A stretch of DNA of 64,000 bases, taken from contig CAJTKA010000003.1 of assembly GCA_910576815.1 (NCBI GenBank), forward strand, positions 128,207 to 192,206. The letters run 5' to 3'. Position numbers and translations under genes: made by a program. Origin of the DNA: an uncultured Lachnospiraceae bacterium. GTDB lineage: Bacteria; Bacillota; Clostridia; Lachnospirales; Lachnospiraceae. Below, piece by piece: positions 53,352 to 61,603 of this stretch; within the stretch, counting starts at the first letter, position 1; each line of letters starts with the position of its first letter. Below the pieces are notes generated by a model. That model ran no database searches. It saw only the letters and a program-made list of their open reading frames with translations, and had not been told where the DNA came from.

Positions 53352-54440
53352 ATGAGCGGAGGAAGCCCTCAGATCAAACTGTCCTGCTTGATTACGAATT
53401 ATAATCAAATAGAATGGATCGAGGAGGCTGTTGAATCGATCCTGAATCAGAATATAGATTTTGCGTATGAAATTTTGATTGGAGACGATGGATCAAATGA
53501 CGGATCCTTGGAACTGCTGAAAAGAAAATACGGAGAAAAAGAGCAGATCAGGATACTGGTGCAGGACAGGACGGAAGGCATTAAGGAGTTTTCCAATTGG
53601 AGACACAGCAGGCTCATTTTTCGTCTTATTGACGAGGCTCGGGGAGAATATCTCTCTATATTGGATGGGGACGACTACTTTTGCGATCGGAATCACTTCC
53701 AACATAAAATAGAATTTCTGGACAGGGATGAAAACCGGGACTGCATCGCATATTACGGGAACATGTATAAATTGACTGAGGGCAGGCTTGAATTATATAC
53801 ATGCGTTCCTTATGTCAAAGGGAAATATCAATGGCTGAAGGATATGATATATATCCATTTGGCAGCGGGAGTCTTTCGCAAAGAGGCGATGGATCATGTC
53901 CCGCGAAATATTTATTATGAAGAATTTGCCGATTGGCTGATTACGACATGGCTTGCTCATCAGGGGTTGATTTATTACGATCCGGAACCGTGTTTTGTCT
54001 ACCGTGTTTTGCCGAACTCCATATGGCATAAGGCTACGACGGAGTTAAATGCGCTGCGTCAGGTTATTGTGTGTGATTTGAATTATCAGGCATATGGCGG
54101 AAAACGGATAGCTGCTTATCAACCGCGCAGTAATTGTGTGGTTATCGTGTATGAAAAAAAGAATCTTCCAAATGATATTGATTATGAAATGTGGAATGGT
54201 TTTACGATAAAATATCATGCGAAAGTGGCGTATATGCTGCTAAACAGAAAATCTCTAAAATCGTCAGAAAAATTGTGGCTGTTTTTTTTCTATTTGCGAT
54301 TGAAAAAACCATTGAAGAAATTGGGGCACACGCTTTTGGGATACTGTATTGGTATCGGACAGCTATGTAATCCCAAAATCCCTATGGCACAAAAACGGGC
54401 ATTGATCGGCAACTGGATGAGACGTATCAGAGGTTCTTAA
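53352..54440 (+). CDS. Glycosyltransferase family 2
   Basis: A 362-residue GT-A enzyme. LSCLITNYNQIEWIEEAVESIL opens the domain, IGDDGSNDGSLE binds the nucleotide and ILDGDDYFCD contains the metal-binding DGDD. IYYEEFADWLITTWLA is the later acidic motif. The C-terminal 100 residues are basic and aromatic and probably lie at the membrane. It starts 18 bases after the ABC gene, so co-transcription is likely. Specificity unknown. Confidence 0.85.
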   Translation: MSGGSPQIKLSCLITNYNQIEWIEEAVESILNQNIDFAYEILIGDDGSNDGSLELLKRKYGEKEQIRILVQDRTEGIKEFSNWRHSRLIFRLIDEARGEYLSILDGDDYFCDRNHFQHKIEFLDRDENRDCIAYYGNMYKLTEGRLELYTCVPYVKGKYQWLKDMIYIHLAAGVFRKEAMDHVPRNIYYEEFADWLITTWLAHQGLIYYDPEPCFVYRVLPNSIWHKATTELNALRQVIVCDLNYQAYGGKRIAAYQPRSNCVVIVYEKKNLPNDIDYEMWNGFTIKYHAKVAYMLLNRKSLKSSEKLWLFFFYLRLKKPLKKLGHTLLGYCIGIGQLCNPKIPMAQKRALIGNWMRRIRGS

Positions 54441-54490
54441 GGAATACGAACATTTTGATTTTCAGCTATATTGGTATGATGGAGGAAAAG

Positions 54491-55266
54491 ATGGCGGGAT
54501 TTTTTCATAAGATAAAGGATTTTATATATAAGACAAATATTTTAGTCAGCAGATCGAAAGAATATTACGATAAACAGGATTTAGAATTGAAAATGACGCA
54601 GGAAATGCTATGGAGAGATGTCTTTGTAGATACTGTTGCCGGCTATGAATGGTATAAAAAGAAGTCCATATCCCTTGGAAGATGGGCGATTGGGTACAAT
54701 TATGCGTATGTTCTTGCAAGAGTGCTGAATGAATTCAAGCCGTCCGGTATATTGGAGTGCGGTCTTGGGCAGAGTTCTAAAATCATGATTGATTATGTCT
54801 CTGCAAACGAGAATGTGACTTATGATATCGTGGAACAGGATAAGAACTGGGTTGAATTCTTTCAAAAGAATTGTGCTTTGGACAGTCGTATGAAAATTCA
54901 TGTCAGAAATATCGTTGAGACAGATTTCTCAGGGGGAGGGGCTGATCATATTGCAAAAACTTATATGTATGAGGACTTTGCCAGTGTCGTAGAAGGGAAA
55001 AATATGCGCTGCTGTCAATAGACGGACCGTGGGGGAATAGACAATATTCCCGCGTTGATGTGATTGAACACATTCCGACAATTTTAGAGGATGATTTCGT
55101 GATCATGGTCGATGATTTTGAGAGAGTCGGCGAACAGAATATGATCAAGCTGCTTAAGGACAAGCTAAGATCGAATAACATTACATTTTATGAAGCTAAG
55201 TATGCCGGCATGTCGGATGTGTGCGTGATCGTTTCGGAAAGATGGAGTTTTCTGACATCTTTGTAA
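54491..55266 (+). pseudogene. SAM-dependent methyltransferase-like gene with a -1 frameshift
   Basis: The frame from ATG 54491 (GGAGG just upstream) encodes GILECGLGQSSKIMIDYV, a methyltransferase-like glycine-rich loop, then VEQDKNW, and stops at 55019-55021. The -1 frame continues without a break as YALLSIDGPWGNRQYSRVD to a stop at 55266 and clearly completes the same fold. The break is at GGGAAAAATATG (54995-55006); one extra A would restore a protein of about 258 residues. It may be a real mutation, an indel in the assembly or a slippage site. O-methylation of a sugar would be the likely role if functional. Confidence 0.75.
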
Positions 55267-55342
55267 GTCGGAATGTGTGAAAACCGATATAAGGGTATAC
55301 TGTAATGGATCAAGATTTGTGTGTGAGATGGGATAGCGGGAA

Positions 55343-56887
55343 ATGAAAAGATTATCGGAGTATTTGTCTGGTGTGACGACCTATAAAATGGATGCGCGGA
55401 AAAAGAAGTTATTACTTTGGACGGCTATCATTACTCTATGTGCAAACGGGTACTCTTTTTTGAATTATATGCCTGCGCATGATGCGGTCAATCATATGTT
55501 TTCGTCGGCGGGAGAATGGGAAGTGCAATTGGGCAGATTCTTACAGCCGTATTATGCTTCTTTGCGCGGCAATGTGGTTTCACCGTGGCTGGCAGGACTG
55601 ATTGGTGCTGTATTTGCGGTAATGAGCGCCGATTTGATTGCGGATATGATAAAGATAGAAAGCCCTGTCTTTGAGATTTTGGCATGCGGATTTTTAATGG
55701 CTAATCTCTCCGTGACCGAGCTGTGCGGAATTTTTATATACATATATGACTGCTGTATGATTGCCCTATTTCTTTCCTGCTTATCCGTATGGTGCTGGCT
55801 GCATGTCAGGCACCCGTGGAACCTTATTTTGGGAGCGGTGTGTATTGTATTATCCATGGGACTTTATCAGGCATACATCAGCGTGACGATCGTTCTGTGC
55901 GCGGTTGTATTATTACAGAAAGTATTGGCGGATACGTCTTGGAAAGAGGAAGTACGCAGCGCAGTCTCTATGGGGTTGATGATGGCAATTGGTGCAGCAG
56001 GTTATCTGCTGCTTTATAAGATCATGTTGACAGTATGGCACACAACCTCTACAAGCGGATCTAACGGCATGGGACGTTTGACAGAATTGTCGGTGCAAAT
56101 GATTTTTCAGAATATTATAAAAGCATATAGTAATATAGTGTCCTTTTTTGTTGTGGGCAGCAGACATTTTGGCAAGATTATTTGTACATTACACGGGGTG
56201 CTGCTGTTGATTGTGATGGCAGGGTTTATTCTTTTATTGAAGCAGAAAAAATTAAAAATTCATAATAGCATTGGCGCTGTTTTGATTTGCATGACATTGC
56301 CGATATGGTGTAATTTTACTGGTGTCATACAGGGAGAAAATATTGTTTTGAGAAGCTCATACGCCCTGTATCTGCTTTTCCCTATCGGGATCATGATCGT
56401 TGATAGCCTCGGGGATATTCCGGTCAGGAAACCCATGCGGTATCTTACGGGGATAATATGTATTTTTCTGCTTGTACGTAATATCCAATACAGTAATATC
56501 GCTTTTATGTATGACAGAGCGGCATATGACAGAAGTATCAGCATCATGACGAGAGTTTTGGATGACATTGAGACATATGAGGGGTATGAAATTGGTGTGA
56601 CGCCCATTGCTGTCATAGGAGAGTTTACTGAAAATGATAATATTGAAGTTTATAGAGGTGATACAAGGAACATAAACGGGCATAGAAGGGTAGCGACGAC
56701 TTATCCGAAAACCACATATAATTTCTGGCGGAGTATGGGAAGCTTGATCAATGGGATAGAGGATGATGATATTTTGGCGACATATAAAGAGTTAGACGAG
56801 GTGCAGCAAATGCCCTGTTATCCACATGAGGGGTATTGCCGGATGATAGGAGATGTCATGGTTGTCAAAATAGCAGACAGGGAATAA
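55343..56887 (+). CDS. Glucosyltransferase GtrII-like membrane protein
   Basis: A 514-residue polytopic protein with about ten hydrophobic segments. MPAHDAVNHM and EVQLGRFLQPYY in the first outer loop match the acidic GtrII (Glucos_trans_II) motif, in which polyprenyl-phosphate-glucose is used to decorate O-antigen outside the cytoplasm. After the last helix (about residue 385) comes a 125-residue soluble tail. ATG 55343 has only GCGGGA upstream. Partner glucosyl carriers could come from the DPM1-like gene at 34353. Confidence 0.68.
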   Translation: MKRLSEYLSGVTTYKMDARKKKLLLWTAIITLCANGYSFLNYMPAHDAVNHMFSSAGEWEVQLGRFLQPYYASLRGNVVSPWLAGLIGAVFAVMSADLIADMIKIESPVFEILACGFLMANLSVTELCGIFIYIYDCCMIALFLSCLSVWCWLHVRHPWNLILGAVCIVLSMGLYQAYISVTIVLCAVVLLQKVLADTSWKEEVRSAVSMGLMMAIGAAGYLLLYKIMLTVWHTTSTSGSNGMGRLTELSVQMIFQNIIKAYSNIVSFFVVGSRHFGKIICTLHGVLLLIVMAGFILLLKQKKLKIHNSIGAVLICMTLPIWCNFTGVIQGENIVLRSSYALYLLFPIGIMIVDSLGDIPVRKPMRYLTGIICIFLLVRNIQYSNIAFMYDRAAYDRSISIMTRVLDDIETYEGYEIGVTPIAVIGEFTENDNIEVYRGDTRNINGHRRVATTYPKTTYNFWRSMGSLINGIEDDDILATYKELDEVQQMPCYPHEGYCRMIGDVMVVKIADRE

Positions 56888-56910
56888 TGGATGTTGAAAA
56901 GAGAGGAAAG

Positions 56911-58470
56911 ATGAAAAAAATAAAAGCATTTGCCCAAAGAACAGGTGTGACAATAAAAGAATATACGATGCCGTATCAATGGGAGTACCTGTTTGGCGGC
57001 ATCATGGTATTTTTTATTCTATACGCATCGATGTATGACGATTTTTTTGCGACCTATCGGCACGGACTGAATTTCTGGTATGCGCTTACGGAAGGGCATC
57101 CGCTGTCTTTTTATTCATATGCAAAAGCCATACCGGGAGCGACGATACACCGTTCGATCAATTCCGGAGCGGCATATGATTTTACGATTTATGCTTTTTT
57201 TGCAGTGTGGAATTTTCCGGCTTGGCTCTATGAGAGGATTTCAGGAAACACGGCGGAGAGTTGTCTCTTATGTTTGATGTGGGGCAAGACGATGCTGGCA
57301 GTCGTTTCCATCGCGGGAGCAGTGGGTGTCAGGAAAATACATGCGTTTATTACAGGAGATCGTGAAGGATCAAAGACAGCGCTCTATGCTTATCTGTTTT
57401 CCGGGATTCTGCTCATGTCGGCATACTATGTCGGACAGTATGATATCATTGGCGTAGTATTTGCCATATATGGAGTGTATTATTATCTCAGGAAGGATTA
57501 TAAGAAATTCTATCTGTTCTTTGCGGCGGCAATCAGCTGCAAATATTTTGCCATACTTGTGTTTGTGTGCCTGGTGCTTTTGTGCGAAAAAAGGATTCTT
57601 TATATCATAAGAAATATGGCGCTTGGCTGTTGGCTGGTGGTGGCGGAAAAGTTCCTCTTTAGTCTGGGGAAAAGTTATGCACAAATTCATCCGGAGGCGC
57701 AGGCCGCTGCTCAATCGGGCAATAAAGTGGTAGCTACCGGCATTCTATCTTCCAGAATGGGGTATTTATTTTCGTTTCAAATTGACATGGGTGTTGATAA
57801 CCTCTCGGTTTTTGTTCTTGCGATCGGGCTGCTGTGCGCATACTGCTATCTGCAGAAAAGGGAAGAAAATTACGCGTTTTATTATAAGGCGGTCTATGCA
57901 GCTTTTGCGGCTAATGTTTTCTTTGCGATCTTCACATCTAACCCCCCGTATTGGGTGGTTCTGGTAGTGCCGTGGATGATGCTGACGATCTATTGCAATG
58001 GAGAGCATCTCAAACTGAATGTGATCGCGGAGACGATAGGGACCTGTTCGTTTCTGATTTGGCATATGGGTAGAGAATTTTATATGTTTCGGAGCTGGGG
58101 ATTTGAAAGTATGTTGATGTATTACATTCTGGGGAAACCGCACCATTACAGAAAAGGTGCGGGAGATGTGATGCAGGTGCTGATGGAGGGAAAACTTTCG
58201 GTATTGTTTAGTCTTTGCAGATATGCTTTTTATACCTGTATGATCATATTGGTGGTGGTCAATTTTCCCAGAGCAAATAAGGCGCGGTACGTAAAACAGC
58301 AGGAAGTGGGTATGCGGGGACTGCACATTTTTCGGGAGGTGTGTGTGGTTGGGATTCTTTTGCTGCCGGTGATCGTTTATGTGATCCAGGTCGTGTTTGC
58401 GCAGCAGATCATGGACGCAAGCTTTGGCAGCGATACGATTATGCAGATTGTGCAGCAGCTTCGGGAATAG
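56911..58470 (+). CDS. GT-C-like polytopic membrane protein
   Basis: A 519-residue protein with about eleven hydrophobic segments. MYDDFFATYRHG in the first outer loop (about residues 38-50) gives an acidic pair as in GT-C enzymes; AAISCKYFAILVFV and FTSNPPYWVVLVVPW are conserved-looking helix ends, somewhat like GT87 mannosyltransferases. Family assignment is uncertain. ATG 56911 follows GAGAGG by 5 bases; longer in-frame starts overlap the previous gene. It is followed by a 142-base gap with a promoter-like site. Confidence 0.55.
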   Translation: MKKIKAFAQRTGVTIKEYTMPYQWEYLFGGIMVFFILYASMYDDFFATYRHGLNFWYALTEGHPLSFYSYAKAIPGATIHRSINSGAAYDFTIYAFFAVWNFPAWLYERISGNTAESCLLCLMWGKTMLAVVSIAGAVGVRKIHAFITGDREGSKTALYAYLFSGILLMSAYYVGQYDIIGVVFAIYGVYYYLRKDYKKFYLFFAAAISCKYFAILVFVCLVLLCEKRILYIIRNMALGCWLVVAEKFLFSLGKSYAQIHPEAQAAAQSGNKVVATGILSSRMGYLFSFQIDMGVDNLSVFVLAIGLLCAYCYLQKREENYAFYYKAVYAAFAANVFFAIFTSNPPYWVVLVVPWMMLTIYCNGEHLKLNVIAETIGTCSFLIWHMGREFYMFRSWGFESMLMYYILGKPHHYRKGAGDVMQVLMEGKLSVLFSLCRYAFYTCMIILVVVNFPRANKARYVKQQEVGMRGLHIFREVCVVGILLLPVIVYVIQVVFAQQIMDASFGSDTIMQIVQQLRE

Positions 58471-58524
58471 GGATGCGAGACGGTGCAGTAGAACGATTTG
58501 CTTGTATACAGCACCTTTGTTTTA

Positions 58525-58533
58525 TGGTAAAAT
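58525..58533 (+). promoter_or_regulatory. Extended -10-like promoter before NeuB-like gene
   Basis: TGGTAAAAT fits an extended -10 with TAAAAT at 58528-58533; the possible -35 (TATACA, 17 bases upstream) is weak. The leader contains GCGGC (58543-58547), which can pair with GCCGC (58568-58572). Confidence 0.45.
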
Positions 58534-58612
58534 CTAGGAGTAGCGGCGCGGGGTAATACAACAGGATGCCGCAACAGAAAGAATGATAAAAAAGATACGG
58601 GGAGAAGAAGAA

Positions 58613-59437
58613 ATGAGCACATTTATTATTGCTGAGATCGGTATTAACCATAACGGTGATATGAAACTTGCCAAAAAGCTGATCGATACAGCCGTGATTG
58701 CCGGATGCGATGCGGTAAAGTTCCAAAAGAGAACAGTGGACAAGGTCTATACGAAGGAGTATTTGGATGGTCCCCGGCAGAGCCCGTGGGGAACGACGCA
58801 GCGTGCCCAGAAGGAAGGCCTGGAATTTGGTAAAGAACAGTACGACGAGATTGACCGTTACTGTAAAGAAAAAGGAATCGCATGGTATGCGTCGGCATGG
58901 GATCTTGATTCTCAGAAGTTCTTGCAGCAGTATGACTGTAAGTATAATAAAGTCGCTTCCGCCATGCTGACCAACGATGAACTGCTCGAGGAGATTGCAG
59001 GTGAAAAGAAATATACATTTATTGCTACGGGAATGAGCAGTTATGAGGAGATCGATCACGCAGTGGAGATCTTCAGAAAACATGACTGCCCGTTTGAATT
59101 GATGCACTGCAACAGCACTTATCCGATGCCGATGGAGGACGCCAATTTGAAGCTCATCCATGTTTTGGAGGAGAAATATGGCTGCAAGGTGGGATACAGC
59201 GGCCATGAAGCAGGTACGTTAGTCAGTACCTGTGCCGTGGCGGCAGGCGCGACCTCGATCGAGCGTCATATCACCATGGATCGCAATATGTACGGTTCTG
59301 ATCAGAAAGCATCGATTGAGCCCTATGAGCTTTGCAAGCTGGTGAAAGATATTCGTGATACGGAAAAGATCATGGGCACGGGTGAGAAAATGCTTACGGC
59401 GGCGGAGGAAGAAGTCAAGAAGAAACTCAGAGGTTGA
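58613..59437 (+). CDS. NeuB-like N-acetylneuraminate synthase family, SAF-less
   Basis: This 274-residue TIM-barrel enzyme would condense phosphoenolpyruvate with an N-acyl hexosamine-type substrate to give a nonulosonic acid. IAEIGINHNGDMKLAKKL, DAVKFQKRT, ATGMSSYEEID, LMHCNSTYP and GYSGHEAGT followed by ERHITMDR are NeuB signatures in order. Ordinary NeuB, PseI and LegI enzymes have about 340 residues with a C-terminal SAF domain that covers the active site; this protein ends just after the barrel. The SAF part is not found nearby. ATG 58613 follows GGGGAGAAG. Substrate may differ from ManNAc. Confidence 0.83.
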   Translation: MSTFIIAEIGINHNGDMKLAKKLIDTAVIAGCDAVKFQKRTVDKVYTKEYLDGPRQSPWGTTQRAQKEGLEFGKEQYDEIDRYCKEKGIAWYASAWDLDSQKFLQQYDCKYNKVASAMLTNDELLEEIAGEKKYTFIATGMSSYEEIDHAVEIFRKHDCPFELMHCNSTYPMPMEDANLKLIHVLEEKYGCKVGYSGHEAGTLVSTCAVAAGATSIERHITMDRNMYGSDQKASIEPYELCKLVKDIRDTEKIMGTGEKMLTAAEEEVKKKLRG

Positions 59438-59440
59438 GCT

Positions 59441-60487
59441 ATGTATTCGCTTATGTTTTCTTTCATTGTTTTAATAGGCTTTATTTGCCTGATTCTGGCA
59501 GGATGTCATAAACGAGATATTCGAATTGAGACGAGAGAATCTTACCTTCAAATGCTTAATGGTTTGAGAGGGATATTTGCGCTGGAGATTGTGGTGGGAC
59601 ATGTTGTAAGGAACGAACGAATACTTTTATATCCCTTAGGAAAATTTATGATTTGCTCAGTTGCTTATTTCTTTTTTGTTTCGGCTTTTGGAATGGCTGT
59701 ATCGTTTGAAAAAAAGAAAAATTATTTGAGTTATAAATTTTTGATTTCGAAACCGCTTTATCTTTTTATCATTTCTTTCATATTTTATTTAGTTGATATG
59801 GTGATTGATTATGTATGTAGAAGTGATTTGAATTATGTTACGCCGGGAGTGCCAAAAGCATTTTTTGTTACGACAAATTGGTATATATGGGAATTGATTG
59901 GATTTTATATTCTCTTTTTCTGTGTTTATAAATATATGCCTAAATTCCGCATACCTCTTGTTGCCGGCATAACCATTATTTTATCTGTCGTTATGTATTA
60001 CAGTGGCTTTAAAGAAACTTATATCGCCAGCTCCTTTGCATTTCCGATGGGCTTGTTATTTGGAGAATATTTTGAGAATGTGAAGCAATTCTTATTTTCC
60101 TTCAAAGGTTTCTTTATGACGGTTACATTGAGTATTTTTGGAATGAGCTGTTTTTTGATTAAAAATGAGAATGTTATAAGCATGGTGTTTATGAGAAACG
60201 CGATTGGCATAGCCACTATTTTGATTATATTCTTTGCTTGTACAAGATATACTTTGGGGGAAGGGCAAATTGTAATATTTTTATCTAAATATTCAACGGA
60301 AATTTATTTGTCACAATTTGTCTGGCTCCGACTTACAGAATCTTTGGGTTGGAATTACATGATAAGACTGCCCTTTGTTGTTGCGGCGACAATTATCATG
60401 GCGGTGTTGATGCATCCGATTGTACATGTTGTGAGAAAACAATGTAGTTGTAGGTTAGCAAAGGAACTGTTGATTGATAAGAAATAG
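59441..60487 (+). CDS. Membrane acyltransferase, acyltransferase-3 family (AT-rich)
   Basis: A 348-residue polytopic protein with about ten hydrophobic segments. LNGLRGIFALEIVVGHVV holds the catalytic histidine in the first conserved helix. The gene is strikingly AT-rich, with many ATT, TTT and AAA codons, compared with the neighbours on both sides, and it separates the NeuB-like and HAD-SIS genes. This suggests a recent insertion into an existing pathway operon. It probably acylates a sugar of the exported glycan. It begins three bases after the NeuB-like stop. Confidence 0.8.
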   Translation: MYSLMFSFIVLIGFICLILAGCHKRDIRIETRESYLQMLNGLRGIFALEIVVGHVVRNERILLYPLGKFMICSVAYFFFVSAFGMAVSFEKKKNYLSYKFLISKPLYLFIISFIFYLVDMVIDYVCRSDLNYVTPGVPKAFFVTTNWYIWELIGFYILFFCVYKYMPKFRIPLVAGITIILSVVMYYSGFKETYIASSFAFPMGLLFGEYFENVKQFLFSFKGFFMTVTLSIFGMSCFLIKNENVISMVFMRNAIGIATILIIFFACTRYTLGEGQIVIFLSKYSTEIYLSQFVWLRLTESLGWNYMIRLPFVVAATIIMAVLMHPIVHVVRKQCSCRLAKELLIDKK

Positions 60488-60539
60488 ATTTGATGCTTTA
60501 TATAAATACACAATAAAAACGTAGAGGTTAAGGAAAAGA

Positions 60540-61595
60540 ATGATCGAACTTATCGTATTTGATATTGACGGCGTGATCACTGACGGATCTGTTATTATTG
60601 ATTCGAGCGGAAACGAGCAAAAACAGATCAATTTGAAAGATATCGACGCGATTTTCGAACTGCATCGCAGGGGCTTTAAGTTGGCTGCGATCACGGGAGA
60701 AGATACGGAGATTGTCGACTATTTTGAAAAGAGATTTCCGTGGGAGTATTTCTATCGCGGCAATAAGACCAAAAAAGAGACCATGAAGCAGATTGAAGCC
60801 GGAACCGGAGTCAGCAGAGAAAATATCTGTTACATTGGTGACGGCAAATATGATATTGAGCCGTTAACGTATGCAGGGCTGGGCCTTTGCCCCGCCAATG
60901 CGATAGATAAGGCGAAAAATGCAGCGGATATCATTCTTCAGAACGACGGCGGAAAAGGCTGTATCTGGGAAATCATTTCGATTCTCGAAAAATATAATGA
61001 CGAGAACTCGGCGCATAACTACTTTTTCAGACGCCTTGAAGAACATACGCAGATTTTTAAGAAACTGGCATCTGATCAGGAAGTGACAGATACCGTGATG
61101 CAGATCGGCGACCGCATCATTGAGATTTTTCAGAAGGACGGCGGGCTGTTTTTGTGTGGTAACGGAGGAAGCGCGGCGGATGCCCAGCATATCGCAACAG
61201 AGTTTATCAGCCGTTTTTATAAAGAGCGTCCCGGCTTAAACGCGGAGGCGCTGACGGTAAATACCTCGACTCTGACGGCGATTGGGAATGATTACAGCTA
61301 TGAGCGCGTATTTGCCAGACAACTGGAAGCCAAGGCGAAAGCAGGCGATATGTTAATAGGAATCACTACAAGCGGCACTTCCAAAAATGTATTGGAGGCG
61401 CTTCGCTATGCAAAAAAGCATGAAATAGAGACCGTTCTTCTGATGGGCGGATTTGAGGATCCCGAGCTGTATGATGCGGCGGACTATATGATCAAAGTTC
61501 CATCTTTGATCACGCCGCGGATACAGGAGGCGCATATTTTTATTGGCCATGTGATCGCAGAGTATGTGGAACATAGAATGTTTGGAGGCAAATAG
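60540..61595 (+). CDS. HAD phosphatase-SIS isomerase fusion
   Basis: A 351-residue fusion. Residues 1 to about 155 are a KdsC-like HAD domain: D8 and D10 in FDIDGVITDGS, AAITGEDTEI and YIGDGKYDIEP. Residues from about 165 are a SIS domain of the GmhA (sedoheptulose-7-phosphate isomerase) type: CGNGGSAADAQHIATEF at about 205-221, LTAIGNDYSYERVFARQLEA and GITTSGTSKNV. It might isomerise a ketose phosphate to an aldose phosphate and dephosphorylate the same or a later intermediate. Normal GmhA and KdsC are separate proteins. AAGGAAAAG precedes the ATG. The TPP enzyme follows after 8 bases. Confidence 0.85.
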   Translation: MIELIVFDIDGVITDGSVIIDSSGNEQKQINLKDIDAIFELHRRGFKLAAITGEDTEIVDYFEKRFPWEYFYRGNKTKKETMKQIEAGTGVSRENICYIGDGKYDIEPLTYAGLGLCPANAIDKAKNAADIILQNDGGKGCIWEIISILEKYNDENSAHNYFFRRLEEHTQIFKKLASDQEVTDTVMQIGDRIIEIFQKDGGLFLCGNGGSAADAQHIATEFISRFYKERPGLNAEALTVNTSTLTAIGNDYSYERVFARQLEAKAKAGDMLIGITTSGTSKNVLEALRYAKKHEIETVLLMGGFEDPELYDAADYMIKVPSLITPRIQEAHIFIGHVIAEYVEHRMFGGK

Positions 61596-61603
61596 ACGGT
61601 ATT

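Noticed and set aside
54995..55006. Programmed -1 frameshift in the methyltransferase gene
   Set aside because: The run GGGAAAAAT is not a standard slippery heptamer in the zero frame and there is no clear downstream pseudoknot; a mutation or sequence error is simpler.
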